DNA from: Lachnospiraceae bacterium C10
GTDB taxonomy: Bacteria > Bacillota > Clostridia > Lachnospirales > Lachnospiraceae
NCBI GenBank assembly: GCA_900100095.1
Contig: FMTN01000007.1
Coordinates: 62,001-126,000 of the forward strand
Length of the DNA stretch: 64,000 bases
Direction of reading: 5' to 3'
Numbering within the stretch: position 1 is the stretch's first letter; every line of letters starts with the position of its first letter. Shown here piece after piece: positions 38,179 to 46,150 of this stretch. Under the pieces are notes generated by a model, which had not been told where the DNA came from, searched no databases, and saw only the letters and a program-made list of their open reading frames with translations. The translations under genes and the position numbers were made by a program.

Positions 38179-39012
38179 ATGAATAAAGAATATGAGCGTT
38201 TGGAAAAATGCATCAAAGCAATCCGCGAGAAGACAGATTTTGTTCCAAAGGTGGCTCTGGTTTTGGGAAGCGGTCTTGGAAATTTCGGAGATACCATGGA
38301 TGTTGTGGCATCCGTTGACTATAAGGAGATCGAGGGATTTCCGGTATCGACAGCTCCGGGACACAAGGGAAGATTTCTCTTTGGTATGGTAAGGAATACG
38401 CCGGTTGTCTGTATGCAGGGAAGAGTCCATTATTATGAGGGCTATGACATGGATTCGGTGGTACTTCCGATTCGCCTAATGGGAATGCTTGGAGCGAAAT
38501 TCCTGATCTTAACCAATGCCTCCGGAGGTATTTCCACAAGATTTCGTCCGGGAGATCTGATGATGATTACCGATCAGATTTCCTGCTTAGTTCCGTCTCC
38601 GCTTCGGGGTGAGAATATTTCAGAACTTGGAAAGCGTTTCCCGGATATGAGCCAGATCTATGATTGGGAGCTTCAGAAGATTATCATTCAGAAGGCGCTG
38701 GAAGAAAACATTGACCTTAAGGATGGTGTATATATTCAGACGCAGGGACCTAATTACGAGAGCCCGGCGGAAGTCAATATGTGCCGGCTTTTGGGTGGAG
38801 ACGCGGTTGGAATGAGTACGGCCTGTGAAGCTGTGGCAGCGAACCATATGGGACTACGTATAGCCGGAATTTCCTGTATTTCCAACATGGCAGCCGGTAT
38901 TTCTCCTGTGGCGCTTTCAGAAGAAGAGGTCATCGAAGCTGCCAATATGGTTTCGGATAAATTCACAAGGCTTGTAACGGGGCTGATTGAGGAAATCGGT
39001 AAAAGATATTAA
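38179..39012 (+). CDS. punA: Purine nucleoside phosphorylase
   Basis: PNP cleaves inosine and guanosine with phosphate to base and ribose-1-phosphate. The 277-residue product is the trimeric low-molecular-mass type, with VLGSGLGNFGD (phosphate-binding serine), GHKGRFLFG, MQGRVHYYEGYD, LTNASGGIS, GPNYESPAEVNM and GMSTACEAVAANHMG. The ATG at 38179 after AGGGAGG is chosen over an upstream in-frame start because it gives the family length. Its TAA stop is the start of a 13-base match to the dispersed hairpin repeat. The next gene is a purine-type deaminase, suggesting a salvage pair. Confidence 0.95.
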   Translation: MNKEYERLEKCIKAIREKTDFVPKVALVLGSGLGNFGDTMDVVASVDYKEIEGFPVSTAPGHKGRFLFGMVRNTPVVCMQGRVHYYEGYDMDSVVLPIRLMGMLGAKFLILTNASGGISTRFRPGDLMMITDQISCLVPSPLRGENISELGKRFPDMSQIYDWELQKIIIQKALEENIDLKDGVYIQTQGPNYESPAEVNMCRLLGGDAVGMSTACEAVAANHMGLRIAGISCISNMAAGISPVALSEEEVIEAANMVSDKFTRLVTGLIEEIGKRY

Positions 39013-39022
39013 CTCAGTCGGG
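39009..39022 (+). repeat. Head fragment of the hairpin repeat at the punA stop codon
   Basis: TTAACTCAGTCGG matches the first 13 bases of the 129-bp repeat exactly, in the same register to the stop codon (TAA 39010-39012) as the copies at 16641 and 45783. Nothing of the rest of the element is present. Confidence 0.6.
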
Positions 39023-39111
39023 GAAAGATTCTAAAAAAGAGAACAGGAATCTTAAATTATTCATACAGAAGATGAAAAGTATTTTGTTTAAAATTAGAAA
39101 GGAAGCTGCAC

Positions 39112-40407
39112 ATGAATGTACAGTTTAAGAATGCCAAAATCTTAAAGACCAGAGATGACCATGGCTTCGAAATCGTTGATGGAGAGTTGTGGGTCAAAGG
39201 GAATGAGATTTTCTATATCGGTGACGGAAAGGATGCAGAGCATACAGATTGCCAGGATCCAATCGTCTGGGAGAATCCGATTGACTGCGAGGGTAACCTT
39301 CTGATTCCGGGATTTAAGAATGCTCATACTCATACCCCAATGACATTTCTCAGATCCTATGCGGATGACATGCCGTTGCAGGACTGGCTTACAAAACAGG
39401 TATTTCCAAAGGAAGCGCAGCTTACAAAAGAGGATGTATACTGGCTGGATATCTTGGGTGTTATGGAATATCTGACGAGTGGAATCACGTCAAATTTTGA
39501 TATGTATCTCTTCCCTGTGGAGAATGCAAAGGCTTTTCGTGATTGTGGTTTTCGTTCCGTGCAGACATCGGGAATCAATAACTTCAGCTACAGTGTAAAG
39601 GAAGTGGAAGAGCACTATCTTGCAATTAACGAGATGGGAGAGCTTAACTCCTTTATTCTGGGTTTTCACGCCGAGTATACAACCTCAAAAGAGATTATGC
39701 AGGGAATCGGTGAACTTGCTCATAAATATAAAAGTCCAGTCTTTCTTCATAACGCCGAGACAAAAAGGGAAGTTGCGGAATGTAAAGAGCGTTGGGGCAT
39801 GACGCCTACCGCATTAACAGACGCATTGGATCTTTATCGTTTCGGCGGCGGCGGATACCATATGGTCCATATGGAGGAAGCGGATTTTGAGATTATGAAG
39901 AAAAGAAATTTATTTGCAGTTACCAATCCGTGTTCGAATCTAAAACTCGCAAGTGGAATTGCACCAATCAAGCGATATCTGGATGAGAATATTCCTCTTG
40001 CAATCGGAACCGACGGTCCGGCAAGTAACAATGCATTGGATTTTTTCCGTGAGATGTATCTTATGACAGCTCTTGCAAAAGTGAGAGAGGAGGATGCTTC
40101 CTGTGTTCCGGCAGAGGAAGTTCTTTACGCGGCAACAGCCGGAGGAGCCCATGCCATGAACCTGACCGATTGCGACCGGTTGGCGGTGGGAAAGAAGGCA
40201 GATCTTGTTATGATTGATCTGAATCAGCCGAATATGCAACCGGAAAATAATCTGGTGAAAAATCTGGTATATTCCGGCAGCAAATCCAATGTTAAGCTTA
40301 CGATGGTAAATGGGCAGATTCTGTACAAGGATCATCAGTTCCGGATTGGCTTTGATCCAAAGGAAATCTATGACAGAGCCAATGCAATTATCAGTCGAAT
40401 GAATTAG
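39112..40407 (+). CDS. Amidohydrolase, MTA/SAH deaminase-like
   Basis: This is a metal-dependent hydrolase of the chlorohydrolase/deaminase group. The 431-residue protein has the metal motif GFKNAHTHTPMTFLR (about residues 66-80), the LLQDWL-like loop (PLQDWLTKQVFP), a middle histidine in FLHNAETKREV, HMVHMEEAD, and the metal aspartate in IGTDGPASNN. This pattern is that of 5-methylthioadenosine/S-adenosylhomocysteine deaminases, though substrate cannot be fixed from motifs. Position after purine nucleoside phosphorylase supports an aminopurine nucleoside. Its TAG stop overlaps the 5' arm of a regulatory hairpin leading to the next gene. Confidence 0.85.
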   Translation: MNVQFKNAKILKTRDDHGFEIVDGELWVKGNEIFYIGDGKDAEHTDCQDPIVWENPIDCEGNLLIPGFKNAHTHTPMTFLRSYADDMPLQDWLTKQVFPKEAQLTKEDVYWLDILGVMEYLTSGITSNFDMYLFPVENAKAFRDCGFRSVQTSGINNFSYSVKEVEEHYLAINEMGELNSFILGFHAEYTTSKEIMQGIGELAHKYKSPVFLHNAETKREVAECKERWGMTPTALTDALDLYRFGGGGYHMVHMEEADFEIMKKRNLFAVTNPCSNLKLASGIAPIKRYLDENIPLAIGTDGPASNNALDFFREMYLMTALAKVREEDASCVPAEEVLYAATAGGAHAMNLTDCDRLAVGKKADLVMIDLNQPNMQPENNLVKNLVYSGSKSNVKLTMVNGQILYKDHQFRIGFDPKEIYDRANAIISRMN

Positions 40408-40466
40408 GGAGCTGCTGCCCTTGTTATAACCTGATGCTCCCTTACAACAGAAGGGAGCATTTTTTG
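40406..40466 (+). promoter_or_regulatory. Terminator-like hairpin burying the Shine-Dalgarno of the GH13 gene
   Basis: Hairpin B pairs ATGCTCCCTT (40434-40443) with AAGGGAGCAT (40451-40460) and is followed by five T's. The AAGGGAG in its 3' arm is also the only ribosome binding site for the ATG at 40467. An alternative hairpin A can pair AGGGAGC (40406-40412) with GCTCCCT (40436-40442), which excludes B. The 5' arm of A overlaps the stop codon of the upstream gene. Confidence 0.6.
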
Positions 40467-42101
40467 ATGAAAAAAAGAAGCATGGCATGGCTGTTGAGTG
40501 CAGCAGTATTGGCAGGGAGTCTTACGGGCTGTGCCGGTAGGAAGGAAAAAGAACCTTTATCCTACATGCAGGAAGTGAACGAGGCTGTAAAGCCGGTGAA
40601 GATGGAGGATAAGTACAGAAACTGTTACGAGATCTTTGTCTACTCCTTTTATGACAGCGATGGAGACGGTATCGGTGATTTAAAAGGTGTGGATGAGAAG
40701 CTTGATTATATCGCATCCCTTGGAGCGGATCAGATTTGGCTCATGCCGGTTTGTCCGTCGCCAACCTATCATAAGTATGATGTGACGGATTATATGGCAA
40801 TTGACCCGGCCTATGGCAATTTAGAGGATTTTAAAAAGCTGGTGAAGGATTGCCATAAAAGAGGCATTTCAGTCATTACGGATCTTGTGCTAAATCATAC
40901 TTCCAGTGAGCATCCGTGGTTTCAAGAGGCCTGCGCATACTTAAAGGAACATAAAGGAAAAACAGATATTAACGAGAAGGACTGTCCGTATCTGTCCTAT
41001 TATCAGTTTGAGAAGAGCGACCATGACAAGAACGGATATGCAAGGTTAAAGGGCACCGATTATCTCTATGAGGCTCAGTTTTGGGAAGGAATGCCGGATT
41101 TGAATCTGGATCATCCGGCGGTAAGAAAGGAAATTGAAAAGATTACGGCTTTCTGGACTTCTCTTGGTGTAGACGGGTATCGACTGGATGCCACCACAAG
41201 CTACTATACCGGAAGGAACAGTAAGAATATCGAGTTTATGACCTGGCTTAATGATATGATCAAAAAGCAGAATAAGGATGCCTATATCGTGGGTGAGGCA
41301 TGGTGCGATTCTATGACGTATACCTCCTTTTACCAGAGCGGAATCGACAGCTTCTTTGATTTTGATTTTGCAGGAAATGACGGAGAAATTGCACAGTGCG
41401 TGCGCGGAACAAGAAGCGCCAAGGATTTTGGAAAATCCATGATATGGATGCAGGATAAGATTGCACAGAATGGAAAAGATGGTATTGATGCACCGTTTTA
41501 TACCAACCATGATATGGCAAGGTCAGCCGGCTATTATGCCATGGATGACAAGGGCGAGAAGACCAAGTTTGCCGAAGGTCTTAATCTTATGATGAGCGGA
41601 AATGCCTTCCTTTACTATGGTGAGGAAATCGGAATGAAGGGATCGGGAATCGATGAGAATAAGAGAGCACCGATGTACTGGTCTAAAAAGAAGAGTAAGG
41701 GTACGACAAAGGGACCACAGGGGATGGAAGCCTTTGACATGAAATTTGCAGCCCTTGACAAGCAGAAGAAGGATCCGTACTCCATCTATTCTTACGTGCA
41801 GCAGGCATTAAGACTTCGCAGGAATTTCCCGGCGATTGCAAGGGGGGATGTCTCTATGGATGAGGATTTATCCAACGAGGAAGTTCTTGTAATTGAAAAA
41901 AAACCTAAATCCGCTGCTCTTTCTCCGGTGGTCTTAGTGTATAATATGTCAGAAAAACAGCAGGAAGTGGATTTGTCAAAGATGGCCTTTCCGCAGAGAA
42001 CCTTATCGGGTGTTTTGACGGTAAACAAGAAGAAGATCTCCCTTCAAAAGGAGCGTCTTCTTATGCCGGGACGAAGCATTGCTGTTTTGACACAGAAGTA
42101 A
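40467..42101 (+). CDS. GH13 alpha-amylase family lipoprotein
   Basis: This is a cell-surface glycosidase. The 544 residues start with a lipoprotein signal (MKKRSMAWLL, lipobox LTGC, cysteine 22). The GH13 barrel shows region I in VITDLVLNHTSSEH, the nucleophile in VDGYRLDATTSYY, the acid/base glutamate in AYIVGEAWCDS, and YTNHDMARS. A DSDGDGIGDLKG segment binds calcium in related enzymes and is typical of the oligo-1,6-glucosidase/alpha-amylase group. The ATG at 40467 yields an intact signal peptide. Expression is probably limited by the overlapping hairpin. Substrate is likely an alpha-glucan; linkage is not determined. Confidence 0.92.
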   Translation: MKKRSMAWLLSAAVLAGSLTGCAGRKEKEPLSYMQEVNEAVKPVKMEDKYRNCYEIFVYSFYDSDGDGIGDLKGVDEKLDYIASLGADQIWLMPVCPSPTYHKYDVTDYMAIDPAYGNLEDFKKLVKDCHKRGISVITDLVLNHTSSEHPWFQEACAYLKEHKGKTDINEKDCPYLSYYQFEKSDHDKNGYARLKGTDYLYEAQFWEGMPDLNLDHPAVRKEIEKITAFWTSLGVDGYRLDATTSYYTGRNSKNIEFMTWLNDMIKKQNKDAYIVGEAWCDSMTYTSFYQSGIDSFFDFDFAGNDGEIAQCVRGTRSAKDFGKSMIWMQDKIAQNGKDGIDAPFYTNHDMARSAGYYAMDDKGEKTKFAEGLNLMMSGNAFLYYGEEIGMKGSGIDENKRAPMYWSKKKSKGTTKGPQGMEAFDMKFAALDKQKKDPYSIYSYVQQALRLRRNFPAIARGDVSMDEDLSNEEVLVIEKKPKSAALSPVVLVYNMSEKQQEVDLSKMAFPQRTLSGVLTVNKKKISLQKERLLMPGRSIAVLTQK

Positions 42102-42119
42102 GACAGTAAAGGAGAAGGT

Positions 42120-42875
42120 ATGCTTCGCGTTACATTTATTCATCACAGTGCCTTTGTTGTGGAAACAGATTACAGAACGCTGGTCTTTGACTATTTTCCG
42201 GCGGAAGTCTTGCCGGAATCCTCTTTTCACGGGAAGAAGCCGGTGTTTGCAGCAGGCAAGCCGATTTATGTTTTTGCTTCCCATCACCATAAGGACCATT
42301 TTTCAAAAGAGGTCCTGAAATGGGGGAGGGACAGAGAGGATATCACTTATATTTTTTCAAACGATATCTGGATCACAAGATTCTCCCTGCTTAAGGACGG
42401 GATGGACCCGGCATTGAAAAAAAGAATGCATTCCATGTCTCCGGTGTCGGATCTGGAACTGGATTCCATGAAAATACATACCTTGCGCAGTACAGAGGTC
42501 GGTGTGGCTTTTTATATTGAGTGTGACGGTTATCATATCTATCATGCAGGGGATTTGAATGAATGGAATGTAAGTGGCGACGGTGGCTCTCTTTTTACTG
42601 AAATATATACCGGCGGATATGAAAAAGAATTGCGTTATCTGAAAGACAAGCATCTGGATCTGGCTTTTGTTGTGCTGGATCCGCGACTCGGAAACGGTTA
42701 TGGAAGAGGAATGGATTACTTTTTACATCATGTTCAGGCGGACCTTGTTTTTCCGATGCACTGTTTTGAAGCATATGATTGTATTTCGGAATATAAAAAA
42801 AGACCTCAGATCAGCGCGTTCAAGGATAAGATCGTAGACCTTGACCGGGATAATGTAATATACGAAATTGAGTAG
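42120..42875 (+). CDS. MBL-fold metal-dependent hydrolase
   Basis: The 251-residue protein has the metallo-beta-lactamase fold: FIHHSAFVVET near the start, the metal motif in VFASHHHKDHFSKE (H-x-H-x-D-H type), a later HAGDLNEWN with the third metal aspartate, and FPMHCFEAYD. It resembles the UlaG/YycJ-like small hydrolases but I cannot name a substrate. AAAGGAG precedes the start, 18 bases after the GH13 stop, so the two are probably one transcript. A terminator follows. Confidence 0.85.
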   Translation: MLRVTFIHHSAFVVETDYRTLVFDYFPAEVLPESSFHGKKPVFAAGKPIYVFASHHHKDHFSKEVLKWGRDREDITYIFSNDIWITRFSLLKDGMDPALKKRMHSMSPVSDLELDSMKIHTLRSTEVGVAFYIECDGYHIYHAGDLNEWNVSGDGGSLFTEIYTGGYEKELRYLKDKHLDLAFVVLDPRLGNGYGRGMDYFLHHVQADLVFPMHCFEAYDCISEYKKRPQISAFKDKIVDLDRDNVIYEIE

Positions 42876-42880
42876 GTAGA

Positions 42881-42911
42881 AGAGGTATCGGCATTGACCG
42901 ATGCCTCTTTT
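42881..42911 (+). terminator. Terminator after the MBL gene
   Basis: AGAGGTATCGG (42881-42891) pairs with CCGATGCCTCT (42898-42908), with one G-U pair, followed by a short T tract. Its loop contains part of the next promoter's -35 box. Confidence 0.75.
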
Positions 42912-42922
42912 GTGGTTATAAT
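42894..42922 (+). promoter_or_regulatory. alaS promoter
   Basis: TTGACC (42894-42899) and TATAAT (42917-42922) are exactly 17 bp apart. The predicted start near 42929 places the whole 129-bp repeat in the alaS leader. Confidence 0.75.
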
Positions 42923-42941
42923 TGGAATGTTGTGATGCACT

Positions 42942-43070
42942 TTAACTCAGTCGGAGTACAAGCTCCGACTGAGTTAAACGCTCCGCGAGGATGCGCACGG
43001 ATTCGGACAGGAATTTGTCTGCTGAAGCAGACCCGAATCCGGCGCGCAAGACTCGCGAGCGAGTCTTGAC
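42942..43070 (+). repeat. 129-bp three-hairpin repeat, copy 1 (alaS leader)
   Basis: Hairpin 1 is a perfect 15-bp stem, TTAACTCAGTCGGAG / CTCCGACTGAGTTAA (42942-42977) with loop TACAAG. Hairpin 2 has GCGC-a-CGGATTCGG paired with CCGAATCCG-GCGC and an inner GTCTGC-tgaa-GCAGAC. Hairpin 3 is CAAGACTCGC-GA-GCGAGTCTTG. The copy at 45783 is identical except for one base (position 37 of the repeat, A here and C there). Confidence 0.95.
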
Positions 43071-43113
43071 CATCACAAAGCATAAATCATGAAAAAGACC
43101 GGAGGATGAATCC

Positions 43114-45786
43114 ATGAAATATGGTGTAAATGAACTGAGAAGAATGTATTTAGAGTTCTTCGAGAGCAAAGACCATCTGAAGATGAAGAGCTTTTCATTA
43201 GTTCCTCATAATGACGACAGTCTGTTACTGATCAATGCCGGAATGGCACCGCTTAAGCCTTACTTTACAGGTCAGGAAGAGCCACCGAGACATCGTGTTA
43301 CCACCTGCCAGAAGTGTGTGCGTACCGGTGATATTGAGAATGTCGGTAAGACTGCCCGTCACCTGACATTCTTTGAGATGTTGGGTAACTTCTCCTTCGG
43401 TGATTATTTTAAAAATGAAGCCATTCACTGGTCCTGGGAGTTTTTGACAGAAGTACTGGGTCTTGAGAAGGATCGTCTGTATGTAACGATCTTTGAAAAT
43501 GACGATGAAGCTTATGAGATCTGGAACAAGGAGATGAATGTTCCGGATGATCATATTATGAGAATTGGTCGTGACGAGAACGGCAGCAGTGATAACTTCT
43601 GGGAGCACGGTAGCGGTCCTTGCGGTCCATGTACTGAGATTCACTACGACCGTGGTGTGAAATATGGTGATGGTCCGGAAGATGTACTTGGCGGTGAAGG
43701 CGATCGTTTCATGGAAGTATGGAACAACGTATTCACACAGTTTAACAACGACGGTAAGGGTAACTATACCGAGCTTGCACAGAAGAACATCGATACAGGA
43801 ATGGGTCTTGAGAGACTTGCTCTTGTCATGCAGGATGTGGAGACTGTCTTTGATGTGGATACCATGAAGGCAATCCGTGATGCAGTATGTAATCTTGCAG
43901 GTAAGAAGTACAGAGAGAATGAAAAGGATGATGTTTCCATCCGTTTAATTACCGATCATATCCGTTCCACAACATTCATGATCTCAGATGGTATTCTTCC
44001 TTCCAACGAGGGTCGAGGATACGTTCTGCGTCGTCTGATTCGTCGTGCTGCCCGCCATGGCCGTATGCTTGGTATTAACGGTGAGTTTATGGCGAAGATG
44101 GCAGACGTTGTTATTCGTGAGAGCAACGACGGATATCCGGAGCTTCTTGAGAAGCAGGAATTCATTCGCAGAGTCTTGACAGAAGAGGAGCATAAGTTCA
44201 ATGCAACCATCGATCAGGGTCTTGCTATCCTTTCCGATCTTGAGGACAAGCTCAAGGCAGAAGGAAAGAATGTACTCTCCGGTGAGGATGCCTTCCGTCT
44301 GTATGATACCTACGGATTCCCTGTAGATCTTACTGCTGAGATCCTTGAAGAGAAGGGATTCACCTATGATGAGCAGGGCTTTAAGGATGCCATGGAAGAG
44401 CAGAGAGCAAAGGCCCGTGGTGCCCGTAAGACAACCAACTACATGGGTAAGGATGCTTCTGTCTATGATGATATCGATAAGACTCTTACAACCGAGTTCG
44501 TTGGCTATGATACCTTAGAGACAACAGGTAAGATTACAGTTCTTACAACCGAGGTTGATCCGGCCGGTGGCAAGTACGGTGAGATCGTGGATCATCTGAG
44601 CGAAGGTGAAAAGGGTACCATTGTCTGCGACAAGACAAGCTTCTACGGAACCATGGGTGGACAGGTAGGCGATACCGGTGTGATCGCTACATCTGCAGGA
44701 AGCTTTGAAGTTTGTGAAACCATTCATCTTTTAGGTGGCAAGATCGGTCATGTTGGTGTGATGACAAACGGAACCTTAAAGAGCGGTGAGGAAGTTACTT
44801 TAACCGTTGATGCTGCAAGAAGAGCGAAGATCTGCGCAAACCATTCTGCAACACACCTTCTCCAGAAGGCTTTGCGTGAGGTTCTTGGTGACCATGTGCA
44901 GCAGGCCGGTTCCTACCAGGATGAGAACCGCCTTCGTTTCGACTTTACACATTTCTCTGCTATGACAGAAGAAGAACTGTCTAAGGTAGAGGCATTGGTA
45001 AATGAAAGAATTGCTTCTGCCACACCGGTTGTAACCGATGTTATGACATTGGAGCAGGCAAAGGAAACAGGCGCTATGGCTCTGTTTGGCGAGAAGTATG
45101 GCGATACGGTCCGTGTTGTTCGTATGGGTGACTTCTCTACCGAGCTTTGTGGTGGAACCCATGTTAAAAATACGAGTGAGATTGCCCGGATCAAGATTCT
45201 TTCCGAGGCCGGCGTTGCCAGCGGCGTTCGCCGAATTGAAGCACTGACATCGGTTCATGTCTTCGAGTATTTTGCCGATCTTGAGAAAAAGGCAAAAGAG
45301 GCAGCTGCACTTCTTAAGACCAACGTGGATGGACTTGGCGAGCGTATCGCTGCTCTTGAAAAGGAACTTAAGGAAGTTAAGTCCGAAAACGATGCACTCA
45401 AGGCTGCAGCAGCAAAGGAATCTCTTGGTAATGTGGAAGATCAGATCACAGAGGTTTGCGGAGTGAAATTCCTGGCAACAAAGATGACAGGTGTTGGCGG
45501 TAACGAGCTTCGTGATCTTGGAGATTCTTTAAAGGATAAGATGGGCGAGGGTGTCATTGTACTGGCATCTGAGACTGATGGAAAAGTTGTTCTTCTTGCT
45601 ATGGCTACAGATGAAGCTCAGAAGAAGGGAGCTCATGCCGGTAATCTGATTAAGGAAATTGCCAAGACCGTTGGCGGTGGCGGCGGTGGACGTCCGAATA
45701 TGGCTCAGGCCGGTGGAAAGAATCCGGCCGGTATCGACGATGCGCTTGCTCAGGCGAAGGATGTACTGACAAAACAGCTCGGTTAA
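43114..45786 (+). CDS. alaS: Alanyl-tRNA synthetase
   Basis: AlaRS charges tRNA-Ala in the cytosol. The 890-residue product has the class II core with RRMYLEFFESKDH, RVTTCQKCVRTGDIENVGKT and FFEMLGNFSFGDYFK, the tRNA-recognition region, the editing domain with HSATHLLQKALREVLGDHVQQAGS and the zinc-type CGGTHVKNTSEI, a coiled coil, and the C-Ala domain ending in GGGGGGRPNMAQAGGK. Start follows GGAGG. No T-box leader is seen; the leader instead carries copy 1 of the hairpin repeat, and the TAA stop is made by copy 2. Confidence 0.98.
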   Translation: MKYGVNELRRMYLEFFESKDHLKMKSFSLVPHNDDSLLLINAGMAPLKPYFTGQEEPPRHRVTTCQKCVRTGDIENVGKTARHLTFFEMLGNFSFGDYFKNEAIHWSWEFLTEVLGLEKDRLYVTIFENDDEAYEIWNKEMNVPDDHIMRIGRDENGSSDNFWEHGSGPCGPCTEIHYDRGVKYGDGPEDVLGGEGDRFMEVWNNVFTQFNNDGKGNYTELAQKNIDTGMGLERLALVMQDVETVFDVDTMKAIRDAVCNLAGKKYRENEKDDVSIRLITDHIRSTTFMISDGILPSNEGRGYVLRRLIRRAARHGRMLGINGEFMAKMADVVIRESNDGYPELLEKQEFIRRVLTEEEHKFNATIDQGLAILSDLEDKLKAEGKNVLSGEDAFRLYDTYGFPVDLTAEILEEKGFTYDEQGFKDAMEEQRAKARGARKTTNYMGKDASVYDDIDKTLTTEFVGYDTLETTGKITVLTTEVDPAGGKYGEIVDHLSEGEKGTIVCDKTSFYGTMGGQVGDTGVIATSAGSFEVCETIHLLGGKIGHVGVMTNGTLKSGEEVTLTVDAARRAKICANHSATHLLQKALREVLGDHVQQAGSYQDENRLRFDFTHFSAMTEEELSKVEALVNERIASATPVVTDVMTLEQAKETGAMALFGEKYGDTVRVVRMGDFSTELCGGTHVKNTSEIARIKILSEAGVASGVRRIEALTSVHVFEYFADLEKKAKEAAALLKTNVDGLGERIAALEKELKEVKSENDALKAAAAKESLGNVEDQITEVCGVKFLATKMTGVGGNELRDLGDSLKDKMGEGVIVLASETDGKVVLLAMATDEAQKKGAHAGNLIKEIAKTVGGGGGGRPNMAQAGGKNPAGIDDALAQAKDVLTKQLG

Positions 45787-45911
45787 CTCAGTCGGAGTAC
45801 AAGCTCCGACTGAGTTAACCGCTCCGCGAGGATGCGCACGGATTCGGACAGGAATTTGTCTGCTGAAGCAGACCCGAATCCGGCGCGCAAGACTCGCGAG
45901 CGAGTCTTGAC
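45783..45911 (+). repeat. 129-bp three-hairpin repeat, copy 2 (alaS 3' end)
   Basis: Same length and orientation as copy 1 with one mismatch. It begins with TTAA, of which TAA at 45784-45786 is the alaS stop codon. The two copies are direct repeats with starts 2841 bp apart. Confidence 0.95.
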
Positions 45912-45931
45912 GTACAAATAAACGATTTTGA

Positions 45932-45958
45932 GAGGGATCATATTTATGGTCCCTTTTC
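45932..45958 (+). terminator. alaS terminator
   Basis: GAGGGATCATA pairs with TATGGTCCCTT (45932-45955, with G-U pairs and a minimal TT loop), followed by TTCTTATTTT. It lies just beyond repeat copy 2. Confidence 0.75.
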
Positions 45959-45964
45959 TTATTT

Positions 45965-46113
45965 TGTAGAACAACGAGCCAAGGTCCTATCTGCAAGCTT
46001 GCTTGCAAGGAGGACTTTGGCGACTGTAGAACACCGAAAGGCTATGCCTTGAGGTGTTCTACAGAGTTGAATCGAGTAGGGTCATCCTACTCGAAAAGAA
46101 CAACGAGCCAAGG
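45965..46113 (+). repeat. Second hairpin-cluster element before the MATE gene
   Basis: Three hairpins lie in tandem: GCCAAGGTCCT/AGGACTTTGGC (45978-46021) enclosing TGCAAGC-tt-GCTTGCA; TGTAGAACACC/GGTGTTCTACA (46025-46063) enclosing AAGGC-tat-GCCTT; and CGAGTAGG-gtcat-CCTACTCG (46073-46093). The array is bracketed by a 17-bp direct repeat AGAACAACGAGCCAAGG at 45968-45984 and 46097-46113. No open frame is present. This accounts for most of the gene-free stretch between alaS and the MATE gene. Confidence 0.85.
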
Positions 46114-46150
46114 GGCTTATTGCGACAAAGGATGAAGTGAAAGGAAAACT

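Noticed and set aside
42923-43113. T-box leader for alaS
   Set aside because: The leader lacks the conserved T-box AGGGTGG-type antiterminator sequence and specifier loop. It is almost entirely the 129-bp repeat.
42942-45911. Minus-strand frames ending in a shared AGFGSASADKFLSES-type peptide at both repeat copies
   Set aside because: They are translations of the duplicated hairpin repeat, not genes. No ribosome binding site or family similarity supports them.
42942-45911. CRISPR array
   Set aside because: Only two widely spaced copies flank a gene; no regular spacer array or cas genes occur anywhere in the window.
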